Position numbers and translations under genes: made by a program | Assembly: GCA_964035775.1 (NCBI GenBank) | Contig: OZ038314.1 | Span: forward strand, 1,402,009 to 1,466,008 | Source of the DNA: Osedax frankpressi | Taxonomy: Eukaryota > Annelida > Polychaeta > Sabellida > Siboglinidae | Direction: 5' to 3' | DNA length: 64,000 nt | The notes under the pieces: model-generated | What the model saw: only the letters and a program-made list of their open reading frames with translations | What the model was told of the DNA's origin: nothing | The model's database searches: none | In this document: positions 1 to 13,420 of the stretch, piece after piece | Position numbering within the stretch: position 1 is the first letter of the stretch | How the letters are laid out: every line of letters begins with the position of its first letter

Positions 1-255
1 AAGTTATAGTTATTTAAGTTATAGTTATTTAAGTTATAGTTATTTAAGTTATAGTTATTTAAGTTATAGTTATTTAATTAATAGTTATTTAAGTTATAGT
101 TATTTAAGTTATAGTTATTTAAGTTATAGTTATTTAAGTTATAGTTATTTAAGTTATAGTTATTTAATTTATAGTTATTTAATTTATAGTTATTTAAGTT
201 ATAGTTATTTAAGTTATAGTTATTTAAGTTATAGTTATTTAAGTTATAGTTATTT

Positions 256-433
256 AATTAATAGTAATTTAAGTTATAGTAATTTAAGTTTAGTTATTTA
301 ATTTATAGTTATTTAAGTTATAGTTAATTAAGTTATCGTTAGTTAAGTTATAGTTATTTAAGTTATAGTTATTAAATTATAGTTATTTAAGTTATAGTTA
401 TTTAATTTATAGTTTTTTCATTTATGGTTATTT
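256..433 (+). repeat. Cassette I: 178-bp, 12-monomer diagnostic block of the satellite (first full copy)
   Basis: Twelve consecutive variant monomers, two of them 14 bp long, giving 178 bp. The order starts with AATTAATAGTAATTT, AAGTTATAGTAATTT and the 14-mer AAGTTTAGTTATTT. It passes through AAGTTATAGTTAATT, AAGTTATCGTTAGTT and a TTATTA monomer followed by the 14-mer AATTATAGTTATTT. It ends with AATTTATAGTTTTTT and CATTTATGGTTATTT. The same order recurs across the window. I counted about 88 copies of the end signature TTTTTTCAT by eye, for example near 1161, 1504, 2267, 3225, 18300, 23884, 44913 and 63775. Some copies add an A+T extension (TTATATTATAGTTATATAAA) after ATGG; others have internal monomer deletions. 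It is the only regular source of C and of CpG in the satellite. Confidence 0.9.
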
Positions 434-1160
434 AAGTTATAGTTATTTAAGTTATAGTTATTTAAGTTATAGTTATTTAAGTTATAGTTATTTAAGTTAT
501 AGTTATTTAAGTTATAGTTATTTAAGTTATAGTTATTTAATTTATAGTTATTTAAGTTATAGTTATTTAAGTTATAGTTATTTAAGTTATAGTTATTTAA
601 GTTATAGTTATTTAAGTTATAGTTATTTAAGTTATAGTTATTTAATTTATAGTTATTTAAGTTATAGTTATTTAAGTTATAGTTATTTAAGTTATAGTTA
701 TTTAAGTTATAGTTATTTAATTTATAGTTATTTAAGTTATAGTTATTTAAGTTATAGTTATTTAAGTTATAGTTATTTAAGTTATAGTTATTTAAGTTAT
801 AGTTATTTAAGTTATAGTTATTTAAGTTATAGTTATTTAAGTTATAGTTATTTAAGTTATAGTTATTTAAGTTATAGTTATTTAAGTTATAGTTATTTAA
901 GTTATAGTTATTTAATTTATAGTTATTTAATTTATAGTTATTTAAGTTATAGTTATTTAAGTTATAGTTATTTAAGTTATAGTTATTTAAGTTATAGTTA
1001 TTTAATTAATAGTAATTTAAGTTATAGTAATTTAAGTTTAGTTATTTAATTTATAGTTATTTAAGTTATAGTTAATTAAGTTATCGTTAGTTAAGTTATA
1101 GTTATTTAAGTTATAGTTATTAAATTATAGTTATTTAAGTTATAGTTATTTAATTTATAG

Positions 1161-4100
1161 TTTTTTCATTTATGGTTATTATATTATAGTTATATAAATT
1201 ATAGTTATTTAAGTTATAGTTATTTAAGTTATAGTTATTTAAGTTATAGTTATTTAAGTTATAGTTATTTAAGTTATAGTTATTTAAGTTATAGTTATTT
1301 AAGTTATAGTTATTTAAGTTATAGTTATTTAAGTTATAGTTATTTAATTAATAGTTATTTAAGTTATAGTTATTTAAGTTATAGTTATTTAAGTTATAGT
1401 TATTTAAGTTATAGTTATTTAATTAATAGTTATTTAAGTTATAGTTATTTAAGTTATAGTTATTAAATTATAGTTATTTAAGTTATAGTTATTTAATTTA
1501 TAGTTTTTTCATTTATGGTTATTTAAGTTATAGTTATTTAAGTTATAGTTATTTAAGTTATAGTTATTTAAGTTATAGTTATTTAAGTTATAGTTATTTA
1601 AGTTATAGTTATTTAAGTTATAGTTATTTAATTAATAGTTATTTAAGTTATAGTTATTTAAGTTATAGTTATTTAAGTTATAGTTATTTAAGTTATAGTT
1701 ATTTATGTTATAGTTATTTAATTTATAGTTATTTAAGTTATAGTTATTTAAGTTATAGTTATTTAAGTTATAGTTATTTAAGTTATAGTTATTTAAGTTA
1801 TAGTTATTTAAGTTATAGTTATTTAATTAATAGTTATTTAAGTTATAGTTATTTAAGTTATAGTTATTTAAGTTATAGTTATTTAAGTTATAGTTATTTA
1901 AGTTATAGTTATTTAATTAATAGTTATTTAAGTTATAGTTATTTAAGTTATAGTTATTTAAGTTATAGTTATTTAAGTTATAGTTATTTAAGTTATAGTT
2001 ATTTAAGTTATAGTTATTTAATTTATAGTTATTTAATTTATAGTTATTTAAGTTATAGTTATTTAAGTTATAGTTATTTAAGTTATAGTTATTTAAGTTA
2101 TAGTTATTTAATTAATAGTAATTTAAGTTATAGTAATTTAAGTTTAGTTATTTAATTTATAGTTATTTAAGTTATAGTTAATTAAGTTATCGTTAGTTAA
2201 GTTATAGTTATTTAAGTTATAGTTATTAAATTATAGTTATTTAAGTTATAGTTATTTAATTTATAGTTTTTTCATTAATGGTTATTTAAGTTATAGTTAT
2301 TTAAGTTATAGTTATTTAAGTTATAGTTATTTAAGTTATAGTTATTTAAGTTATAGTTATTTAATTAATAGTTATTTAAGTTATAGTTATTTAAGTTATA
2401 GTTATTTAAGTTATAGTTATTTAAGTTATAGTTATTTAAGTTATAGTTATTTAATTTATAGTTATTTAAGTTATAGTTATTTAAGTTATAGTTATTTAAG
2501 TTATAGTTATTTAAGTTATAGTTATTTAAGTTATAGTTATTTAAGTTATAGTTATTTAAGTTATAGTTATTTAATTAATAGTTATTTAAGTTATAGTTAT
2601 TTAAGTTATAGTTATTTAAGTTATAGTTATTAAAGTTATAGTTATTTAATTTATAGTTATTTAATTTATAGTTATTTAAGTTATAGTTATTTAAGTTATA
2701 GTTATTTAAGTTATAGTTATTTAAGTTATAGTTATTTAATTTATAGTTATTTAAGTTATAGTTATTTAAGTTATAGTTATTTAAGTTATAGTTATTTAAG
2801 TTATAGTTATTTAAGTTATAGTTATTTAAGTTATAGTTATTTAAGTTATAGTTATTTAAGTTATAGTTATTTAAGTTATAGTTATTTAATTAATAGTTAT
2901 TTAAGTTATAGTTATTTAAGTTATAGTTATTTAAGTTATAGTTATTTAAGTTATAGTTATTTAAGTTATAGTTATTTAAGTTATAGTTATTTAATTTATA
3001 GTTATTTAATTTATAGTTATTTAAGTTATAGTTATTTAAGTTATAGTTATTTAAGTTATAGTAATTTAATTAATAGTAATTTAAGTTATAGTAATTTAAG
3101 TTTAGTTATTTAATTTATAGTTATTTAAGTTATAGTTAATTAAGTTATCGTTAGTTAAGTTATAGTTATTTAAGTTATAGTTATTAAATTATAGTTATTT
3201 AAGTTATAGTTATTTAATTTATAGTTTTTTCATTTATGGTTATTATATTATAGTTATATAAATTATAGTTATTTAAGTTATAGTTATTTAAATTATAGTT
3301 ATTTAAGTTATAGTTATTTAAGTTATAGTTATTTAAGTTATAGTTATTTAAGTTATAGTTATTTAAGTTATAGTTATTTAAGTTATAGTTATTTAAGTTA
3401 TAGTTATTTAATTAATAGTTATTTAAGTTATAGTTATTTAAGTTATAGTTATTTAAGTTATAGTTATTTAAGTTATAGTTATTTAAGTTATAGTTATTTA
3501 ATTAATAGTTATTTAAGTTATAGTTATTTAAGTTATAGTTATTAAATTATAGTTATTTAAGTTATAGTTATTTAATTTATAGTTTTTTCATTTATGGTTA
3601 TTTAAGTTATAGTTATTTAAGTTATAGTTATTTAAGTTATAGTTATTTAAGTTATAGTTATTTAAGTTATAGTTATTTAAGTTATAGTTATTTAAGTTAT
3701 AGTTATTTAATTAATAGTTATTTAAGTTATAGTTATTTAAGTTATAGTTATTTAAGTTATAGTTATTTAAGTTATAGTTATTTAAGTTATAGTTATTTAA
3801 TTTATAGTTATTTACGTTATAGTTATTTAAGTTATAGTTATTTAAGTTATAGTTATTTAAGTTATAGTTATTTAAGTTATAGTTATTTAAGTTATAGTTA
3901 TTTAATTAATAGTTATTTAAGTTATAGTTATTTAAGTTATAGTTATTTAAGTTATAGTTATTTAAGTTATAGTTATTTAAGTTATAGTTATTTAATTAAT
4001 AGTTATTTAAGTTATAGTTATTTAAGTTATAGTTATTTAAGTTATAGTTATTTAAGTTATAGTTATTTAAGTTATAGTTATTTAAGTTATAGTTATTTAA

Positions 4101-5310
4101 TTTATAGTTATTTAATTTATAGTTATTTAAGTTATAGTTATTTAAGTTATAGTTATTTAAGTTATAGTTATTTAAGTTATAGTTATTTAATTAATAGTAA
4201 TTTAAGTTATAGTAATTTAAGTTTAGTTATTTAATTTATAGTTATTTAAGTTATAGTTAATTAAGTTATCGTTAGTTAAGTTATAGTTATTTAAGTTATA
4301 GTTATTAAATTATAGTTATTTAAGTTATAGTTATTTAATTTATAGTTTTTTCATTAATGGTTATTTAAGTTATAGTTATTTAAGTTATAGTTATTTAAGT
4401 TATAGTTATTTAAGTTATAGTTATTTAAGTTATAGTTATTTAAGTTATAGTTATTTAATTAATAGTTATTTAAGTTATAGTTATTTAAGTTATAGTTATT
4501 TAAGTTATAGTTATTTAAGTTATAGTTATTTAAGTTATAGTTATTTAATTTATAGTTATTTAAGTTATAGTTATTTAAGTTATAGTTATTTAAGTTATAG
4601 TTATTTAAGTTATAGTTATTTAAGTTATAGTTATTTAAGTTATAGTTATTTAAGTTATAGTTATTTAATTAATAGTTATTTAAGTTATAGTTATTTAAGT
4701 TACAGTTATTTAAGTTATAGTTATTTAAGTTATAGTTATTTAATTTATAGTTATTTAATTTATAGTTATTTAAGTTATAGTTATTTAAGTTATAGTTATT
4801 TAAGTTATAGTTATTTAAGTTATAGTTATTTAAGTTATAGTTATTTAAGTTATAGTTATTTAAGTTATAGTTATTTAATTAATAGTTATTTAAGTTATAG
4901 TTATTTAAGTTATAGTTATTTAAGTTATAGTTATTTAAGTTATAGTTATTTAAGTTATAGTTAATTAATTAATAGTTATTTAAGTTATAGTTATTTAAGT
5001 TATAGTTATTTAAGTTATAGTTATTTAAGTTATAGTATTTAAGTTATAGTTATTTAATTTATAGTTATTTAATTTATAGTTATTTAAGTTATAGTTATTT
5101 AAGTTATAGTTATTTAAGTTATAGTTATTTAAGTTATAGTTATTTAATTAATAGTAATTTAAGTTATAGTAATTTAAGTTTAGTTATTTAATTTATAGTT
5201 ATTTAAGTTATAGTTAATTAAGTTATCATTAGTTAAGTTATAGTTATTTAAGTTATAGTTAATAAATTATAGTTATTTAAGTTATAGTTATTTAATTTAT
5301 AGTTTTTTCA
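1161..5310 (+). repeat. ~2.08-kb higher-order repeat, two tandem copies
   Basis: Cassette end signatures fall at 1161, 1504, 2267, 3225, 3583, 4346 and 5303. The spacings are 343, 763, 958 and then 358, 763, 957, so a unit of about 2,064-2,079 bp repeats twice. The subtype order agrees: the copies at 1161 and 3225 both carry the A+T extension after ATGG, and those at 2267 and 4346 are both the CATTAATGG form. The 15-bp differences are single-monomer gains or losses. A looser version continues to the right, with 5856 and 6634 resembling 3583 and 4346. Confidence 0.8.
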
Positions 5311-8300
5311 TTTATGGTTATTTAAGTTATAGTTATTTAAGTTATAGTTATTTAAGTTATAGTTATTTAATTAATAGTTATTTAATTTATAGTTATTTAA
5401 GTTATAGTTAATTAAGTTATCGTTAGTTAAGTTATAGTTATTTAAGTTATAGTTATTAAATTATAGTTATTTAAGTTATAGTTATTTAATTTATAGTTTT
5501 TTCATTTATGGTTATTTAAGTTATAGTTATTTAAGTTATAGTTATTTAAGTTATAGTTATTTAAGTTATAGTTATTTAAGTTATAGTTATTTAAGTTATA
5601 GTTATTTAATTAATAGTTATTTAAGTTATAGTTATTTAAGTTATAGTTATTTAAGTTATAGTTATTTAAGTTATAGTTATTTAAGTTATAGTTATTTAAG
5701 TTATAGTTATTTAAGTTATAGTTATTTAAGTTATAGTTATTTAAGTTATAGTTATTTAAGTTATAGTTATTTAATTAATAGTTATTTAAGTTATAGTTAT
5801 TTAAGTTATAGTTATTAAATTATAGTTATTTAAGTTATAGTTATTTAATTTATAGTTTTTTCATTTATGGTTATTTAAGTTATAGTTATTTAAGTTATAG
5901 TTATTTAAGTTATAGTTATTTAAGTTATAGTTATTTAAGTTATAGTTATTTAAGTTATAGTTATTTAAGTTATAGTTATTTAATTAATAGTTATTTAAGT
6001 TATAGTTATTTAAGTTATAGTTATTTAAGTTATAGTTATTTAAGTTATAGTTATTTAAGTTATAGTTATTTAATTTATAGTTATTTACGTTATAGTTATT
6101 TAAGTTATAGTTATTTAAGTTATAGTTATTTAAGTTATAGTTATTTAAGTTATAGTTATTTAAGTTATAGTTATTTAATTAATAGTTATTTAAGTTATAG
6201 TTATTTAAGTTATAGTTATTTAAGTTATAGTTATTTAAGTTATAGTTATTTAAGTTATAGTTATTTAATTAATAGTTATTTAAGTTATAGTTATTTAAGT
6301 TATAGTTATTTAAGTTATAGTTATTTAAGTTATAGTTATTTAAGTTATAGTTATTTAAGTTATAGTTATTTAAGTTATAGTTATTTAATTTATATTTATT
6401 TAATTTATAGTTATTTAAGTTATAGTTATTTAAGTTATAGTTATTTAAGTTATAGTTATTTAAGTTATAGTTATTTAATTAATAGTAATTTAAGTTATAG
6501 TAATTTAAGTTTAGTTATTTAATTTATAGTTATTTAAGTTATAGTTAATTAAGTTATCGTTAGTTAAGTTATAGTTATTTAAGTTATAGTTATTAAATTA
6601 TAGTTATTTAAGTTATAGTTATTTAATTTATAGTTTTTTCATTAATGGTTATTTAAGTTATAGTTATTTAAGTTATAGTTATTTAAGTTATAGTTATTTA
6701 AGTTATAGTTATTTAATTAATAGTTATTTAAGTTATAGTTATTTAAGTTATAGTTATTTAAGTTATAGTTATTTAAGTTATAGTTATTTAAGTTATAGTT
6801 ATTTAATTTATAGTTATTTAAGTTATAGTTATTTAAGTTATAGTTATTTAAGTTATAGTTATTTAAGTTATAGTTATTTAAGTTATAGTTATTTAAGTTA
6901 TAGTTATTTAAGTTATAGTTATTTAATTAATAGTTATTTAAGTTATAGTTATTTAAGTTATAGTTATTTAAGTTATAGTTATTTAATTTATAGTTATTTA
7001 ATTTATAGTTATTTAAGTTATAGTTATTTAAGTTATAGTTATTTAAGTTATAGTTATTTAAGTTATAGTTATTTAAGTTATAGTTATTTAAGTTATAGTT
7101 ATTTAAGTTATAGTTATTTAATTAATAGTTATTTAAGTTATAGTTATTTAAGTTATAGTTATTTAAGTTATAGTTATTTAAGTTATAGTTATTTAAGTTA
7201 TAGTTAATTAATTAATAGTTATTTAAGTTATAGTTATTTAAGTTATAGTTATTTAAGTTATAGTTATTTAAGTTATAGTATTTAAGTTATAGTTATTTAA
7301 TTTATAGTTATTTAATTTATAGTTATTTAAGTTATAGTTATTTAAGTTATAGTTATTTAAGTTATAGTTATTTAAGTTATAGTTATTTAATTAATAGTAA
7401 TTTAAGTTATAGTAATTTAAGTTTAGTTATTTAATTTATAGTTATTTAAGTTATAGTTAATTAAGTTATCATTAGTTAAGTTATAGTTATTTAAGTTATA
7501 GTTATTTAATTTATAGTTTTTTCATTTATGGTTATTTAAGTTATAGTTATTTAAGTTATAGTTATTTAAGTTATAGTTATTTAATTAATAGTTATTTAAT
7601 TTATAGTTATTTAAGTTATAGTTAATTAAGTTATCGTTAGTTAAGTTATAGTTATTTAAGTTATAGTTATTAAATTATAGTTATTTAAGTTATAGTTATT
7701 TAATTTATAGTTTTTTCATTTATGGTTATTTAAGTTATAGTTATTTAAGTTATAGTTATTTAAGTTATAGTTATTTAAGTTATAGTTATTTAAGTTATAG
7801 TTATTTAAGTTATAGTTATTTAATTAATAGTTATTTAAGTTATAGTTATTTAAGTTATAGTTATTTAAGTTATAGTTATTTAAGTTATAGTTATTTAAGT
7901 TATAGTTATTTAATTTATAGTTATTTAAGTTATAGTTATTTAAGTTATAGTTATTTAAGTTATAGTTATTTAAGTTATAGTTATTTAAGTTATAGTTATT
8001 TAAGTTATAGTTATTTAAGTTATAGTTATTTAAGTTATAGTTATTTAATTAATAGTTATTTAAGTTATAGTTATTTAAGTTATAGTTATTTAATTAATAG
8101 TTATTTAAGTTATAGTTATTTAAGTTATAGTTATTTAAGTTATAGTTATTTAATTTATAGTTATTTAATTTATAGTTATTTAAGTTATAGTTATTTAAGT
8201 TATAGTTATTTAAGTTATAGTTATTTAAGTTATAGTAATTTAATTAATAGTAATTTAAGTTATAGTTATTTAAGTTATAGTTATTTAAGTTATAGTTATT

Positions 8301-11300
8301 TAAGTTATAGTTATTTAAGTTATAGTTATTTAAGTTATAGTTATTTAAGTTATAGTTATTTAATTAATAGTTATTTAAGTTATAGTTATTTAAGTTATAG
8401 TTATTTAAGTTATAGTTATTTAAGTTATAGTTATTTAAGTTATAGTTATTTAATTTATAGTTATTTACGTTATAGTTATTTAAGTTATAGTTATTTAAGT
8501 TATAGTTATGTAAGTTATAGTTATTTAAGTTATAGTTATTTAAGTTATAGTTATTTAATTAATAGTTATTTAAGTTATAGTTATTTAAGTTATAGTTATT
8601 TAAGTTATAGTTATTTAAGTTATAGTTATTTAAGTTATAGTTATTTAAGTTATAGTTATTTAATTAATAGTTATTTAAGTTATAGTTATTTAAGTTATAG
8701 TTATTTAAGTTATAGTTATTTAAGTTATAGTTATTTAAGTTATAGTTATTTAAGTTATAGTTATTTAATTTATAGTTATTTAATTTATAGTTATTTAAGT
8801 TATAGTTATTTAAGTTATAGTTATTTAAGTTATAGTTATTTAAGTTATAGTTATTTAATTAATAGTAATTTAAGTTATAGTAATTTAAGTTTAGTTATTT
8901 AATTTATAGTTATTTAAGTTATAGTTAATTAAGTTATCGTTAGTTAAGTTATAGTTATTTAAGTTATAGTTATTAAATTATAGTTATTTAAGTTATAGTT
9001 ATTTAATTTATAGTTTTTTCATTAATGGTTATTTAAGTTATAGTTATTTAAGTTATAGTTATTTAAGTTATAGTTATTTAAGTTATAGTTATTTAAGTTA
9101 TAGTTATTTAAGTTATAGTTATTTAATTAATAGTTATTTAAGTTATAGTTATTTAAGTTATAGTTATTTAAGTTATAGTTATTTAAGTTATAGTTATTTA
9201 AGTTATAGTTATTTAATTTATAGTTATTTAAGTTATAGTTATTTAAGTTATAGTTATTTAAGTTATAGTTATTTAAGTTATAGTTATTTAAGTTATAGTT
9301 ATTTAAGTTATAGTTATTTAATTAATAGTTATTTAAGTTATAGTTATTTAAGTTATAGTTATTTAAGTTATAGTTATTTAAGTTATAGTTATTTAATGTA
9401 TAGTTATTTAATTTATAGTTATTTAAGTTATAGTTATTTAAGTTATAGTTATTTAAGTTATAGTTATTTAAGTTATAGTTATTTAAGTTATAGTTATTTA
9501 AGTTATAGTTATTTAAGTTATAGTTATTTAATTAATAGTTATTTAAGTTATAGTTATTTAAGTTATAGTTATTTAAGTTATAGTTATTTAAGTTATAGTT
9601 ATTTAAGTTATAGTTAATTAATTAATAGTTATTTAAGTTATAGTTATTTAAGTTATAGTTATTTAAGTTATAGTTATTTAAGTTATAGTATTTAAGTTAT
9701 AGTTATTTAATTTATAGTTATTTAATTTATAGTTATTTAAGTTATAGTTATTTAAGTTATAGTTATTTAAGTTATAGTTATTTAAGTTATAGTTATTTAA
9801 TTAATAGTAATTTAAGTTATAGTAATTTAAGTTTAGTTATTTAATTTATAGTTATTTAAGTTATAGTTAATTAAGTTATCGTTAGTTAAGTTATAGTTAT
9901 TTAAGTTATAGTTATTAAATTATAGTTATTTAAGTTATAGTTATTTAATTTATAGTTTTTTCATTAATGGTTATTTAAGTTATAGTTATTTAAGTTATAG
10001 TTATTTAAGTTATAGTTATTTAAGTTATAGTTATTTAAGTTATAGTTATTTAATTAATAGTTATTTAAGTTATAGTTATTTAAGTTATAGTTATTTAAGT
10101 TATAGTTATTTAAGTTATAGTTATTTAAGTTATAGTTATTTAATTTATAGTTATTTAAGTTATAGTTATTTAGGTTATAGTTATTTAAGTTATAGTTATT
10201 TAAGTTATAGTTATTTAAGTTATAGTTATTTAAGTTATAGTTATTTAATTAATAGTTATTTAAGTTATAGTTATTTAAGTTATAGTTATTTAAGTTATAG
10301 TTATTTAAGTTATAGTTATTTAATTTATAGTTATTTAATTTATAGTTATTTAAGTTATAGTTATTTAAGTTATAGTTATTTAAGTTATAGTTATTTAAGT
10401 TATAGTTATTTAAGTTATAGTTATTTAAGTTATAGTTATTTAAGTTATAGTTATTTAATTAATAGTTATTTAAGTTATAGTTATTTAAGTTATAGTTATT
10501 TAAGTTATAGTTATTTAAGTTATAGTTATTTAAGTTATAGTTAATTAATTAATAGTTATTTAAGTTATAGTTATTTAAGTTATAGTTATTTAAGTTATAG
10601 TTATTTAAGTTATAGTATTTAAGTTATAGTTATTTAATTTATAGTTATTTAATTTATAGTTATTTAAGTTATAGTTATTTAAGTTATAGTTATTTAAGTT
10701 ATAGTTATTTAAGTTATAGTTATTTAATTAATAGTAATTTAAGTTATAGTAATTTAAGTTTAGTTATTTAATTTATAGTTATTTAAGTTATAGTTAATTA
10801 AGTTATCATTAGTTAAGTTATAGTTATTTAAGTTATAGTTATTTAATTTATAGTTTTTTCATTTATGGTTATTTAAGTTATAGTTATTTAAGTTATAGTT
10901 ATTTAAGTTATAGTTATTTAATTAATAGTTATTTAATTTATAGTTATTTAAGTTATAGTTAATTAAGTTATCGTTAGTTAAGTTATAGTTATTTAAGTTA
11001 TAGTTATTAAATTATAGTTATTTAAGTTATAGTTATTTAATTTATAGTTTTTTCATTTATGGTTATTTAAGTTATAGTTATTTAAGTTATAGTTATTTAA
11101 GTTATAGTTATTTAAGTTATAGTTATTTAAGTTATAGTTATTTAAGTTATAGTTATTTAATTAATAGTTATTTAAGTTATAGTTATTTAAGTTATAGTTA
11201 TTTAAGTTATAGTTATTTAAGTTATAGTTATTTAAGTTATAGTTATTTAATTTATAGTTATTTAAGTTATAGTTATTTAAGTTATAGTTATTTAAGTTAT

Positions 11301-13420
11301 AGTTATTTAAGTTATAGTTATTTAAGTTATAGTTATTTAAGTTATAGTTATTTAAGTTATAGTTATTTAATTAATAGTTATTTAAGTTATAGTTATTTAA
11401 GTTATAGTTATTTAAGTTATAGTTATTTAATTTATAGTTATTTAATTTATAGTTATTTAAGTTATAGTTATTTAAGTTATAGTTATTTAAGTTATAGTTA
11501 TTTAAGTTATAGTAATTTAATTAATAGTAATTTAAGTTATAGTTATTTAAGTTATAGTTATTTAAGTTATAGTTATTTAAGTTATAGTTATTTAAGTTAT
11601 AGTTATTTAAGTTATAGTTATTTAAGTTATAGTTATTTAATTAATAGTTATTTAAGTTATAGTTATTTAAGTTATAGTTATTTAAGTTATAGTTATTTAA
11701 GTTATAGTTATTTAAGTTATAGTTATTTAATTTATAGTTATTTACGTTATAGTTATTTAAGTTATAGTTATTTAAGTTATAGTTATTTAAGTTATAGTTA
11801 TTTAAGTTATAGTTATTTAAGTTATAGTTATTTAATTAATAGTTATTTAAGTTATAGTTATTTAAGTTATAGTTATTTAAGTTATAGTTATTTAAGTTAT
11901 AGTTATTTAAGTTATAGTTATTTAATTAATAGTTATTTAAGTTATAGTTATTTAAGTTATAGTTATTTAAGTTATAGTTATTTAAGTTATAGTTATTTAA
12001 GTTATAGTTATTTAAGTTATAGTTATTTAAGTTATAGTTATTTAATTTATAGTTATTTAATTTATAGTTATTTAAGTTATAGTTATTTAAGTTATAGTTA
12101 TTTAAGTTATAGTTATTTAAGTTATAGTTATTTAATTAATAGTAATTTAAGTTATAGTAATTTAAGTTTAGTTATTTAATTTATAGTTATTTAAGTTATA
12201 GTTAATTAAGTTATCGTTAGTTAAGTTATAGTTATTTAAGTTATAGTTATTAAATTATAGTTATTTAAGTTATAGTTATTTAATTTATAGTTTTTTCATT
12301 AATGGTTATTTAAGTTATAGTTATTTAAGTTATAGTTATTTAAGTTATAGTTATTTAAGTTATAGTTATTTAAGTTATAGTTATTTAAGTTATAGTTATT
12401 TAATTAATAGTTATTTAAGTTATAGTTATTTAAGTTATAGTTATTTAAGTTATAGTTATTTAAGTTATAGTTATTTAAGTTATAGTTATTTAATTTATAG
12501 TTATTTAAGTTATAGTTATTTAAGTTATAGTTATTTAAGTTATAGTTATTTAAGTTATAGTTATTTAAGTTATAGTTATTTAAGTTATAGTTATTTAATT
12601 AATAGTTATTTAAGTTATAGTTATTTAAGTTATAGTTATTTAAGTTATAGTTATTTAAGTTATAGTTATTTAATTTATAGTTATTTAATTTATAGTTATT
12701 TAAGTTATAGTTATTTAAGTTATAGTTATTTAAGTTATAGTTATTTAAGTTATAGTTATTTAAGTTATAGTTATTTAAGTTATAGTTATTTAAGTTATAG
12801 TTATTTAAGTTATAGTTATTTAATTAATAGTTATTTAAGTTATAGTTATTTAAGTTATAGTTATTTAAGTTATAGTTATTTAAGTTATAGTTATTTAAGT
12901 TATAGTTAATTAATTAATAGTTATTTAAGTTATAGTTATTTAAGTTATAGTTATTTAAGTTATAGTTATTTAAGTTATAGTATTTAAGTTATAGTTATTT
13001 AATTTATAGTTATTTAATTTATAGTTATTTAAGTTATAGTTATTTAAGTTATAGTTATTTAAGTTATAGTTATTTAAGTTATAGTTATTTAATTAATAGT
13101 AATTTAAGTTATAGTAATTTAAGTTTAGTTATTTAATTTATAGTTATTTAAGTTATAGTTAATTAAGTTATCATTAGTTAAGTTATAGTTATTTAAGTTA
13201 TAGTTATTTAATTTATAGTTTTTTCATTTATGGTTATTTAAGTTATAGTTATTTAAGTTATAGTTATTTAAGTTATAGTTATTTAATTAATAGTTATTTA
13301 ATTTATAGTTATTTAAGTTATAGTTAATTAAGTTATCGTTAGTTAAGTTATAGTTATTTAAGTTATAGTTATTAAATTATAGTTATTTAAGTTATAGTTA
13401 TTTAATTTATAGTTTTTTCA
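5303..13420 (+). repeat. Four higher-order blocks each opened by a cassette pair 194 bp apart
   Basis: Cassette end signatures occur as closely spaced pairs at 5303/5497, 7517/7711, 10854/11048 and 13219/13413, every pair exactly 194 bp apart. The first member of each pair carries TTATCATTAG in place of TTATCGTTAG. From the second pair on, that first cassette also lacks its usual TTATTA monomer segment. The blocks between pairs measure 2,214, 3,337 and 2,365 bp. This fits repeated duplication of a segment holding the pair, with later expansion of canonical monomers between. Confidence 0.75.

Noticed and set aside
256-433. CENP-B box in cassette I
   Set aside because: No match to the TTCG...CGGG core; the only CG is in TTATCGTTAG.
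9396-9617. 73-codon open frame of SYLSY repeats as a gene
   Set aside because: It is only the satellite read in its open frame from a chance ATG in one monomer; composition and flanks are the same as the rest of the array.
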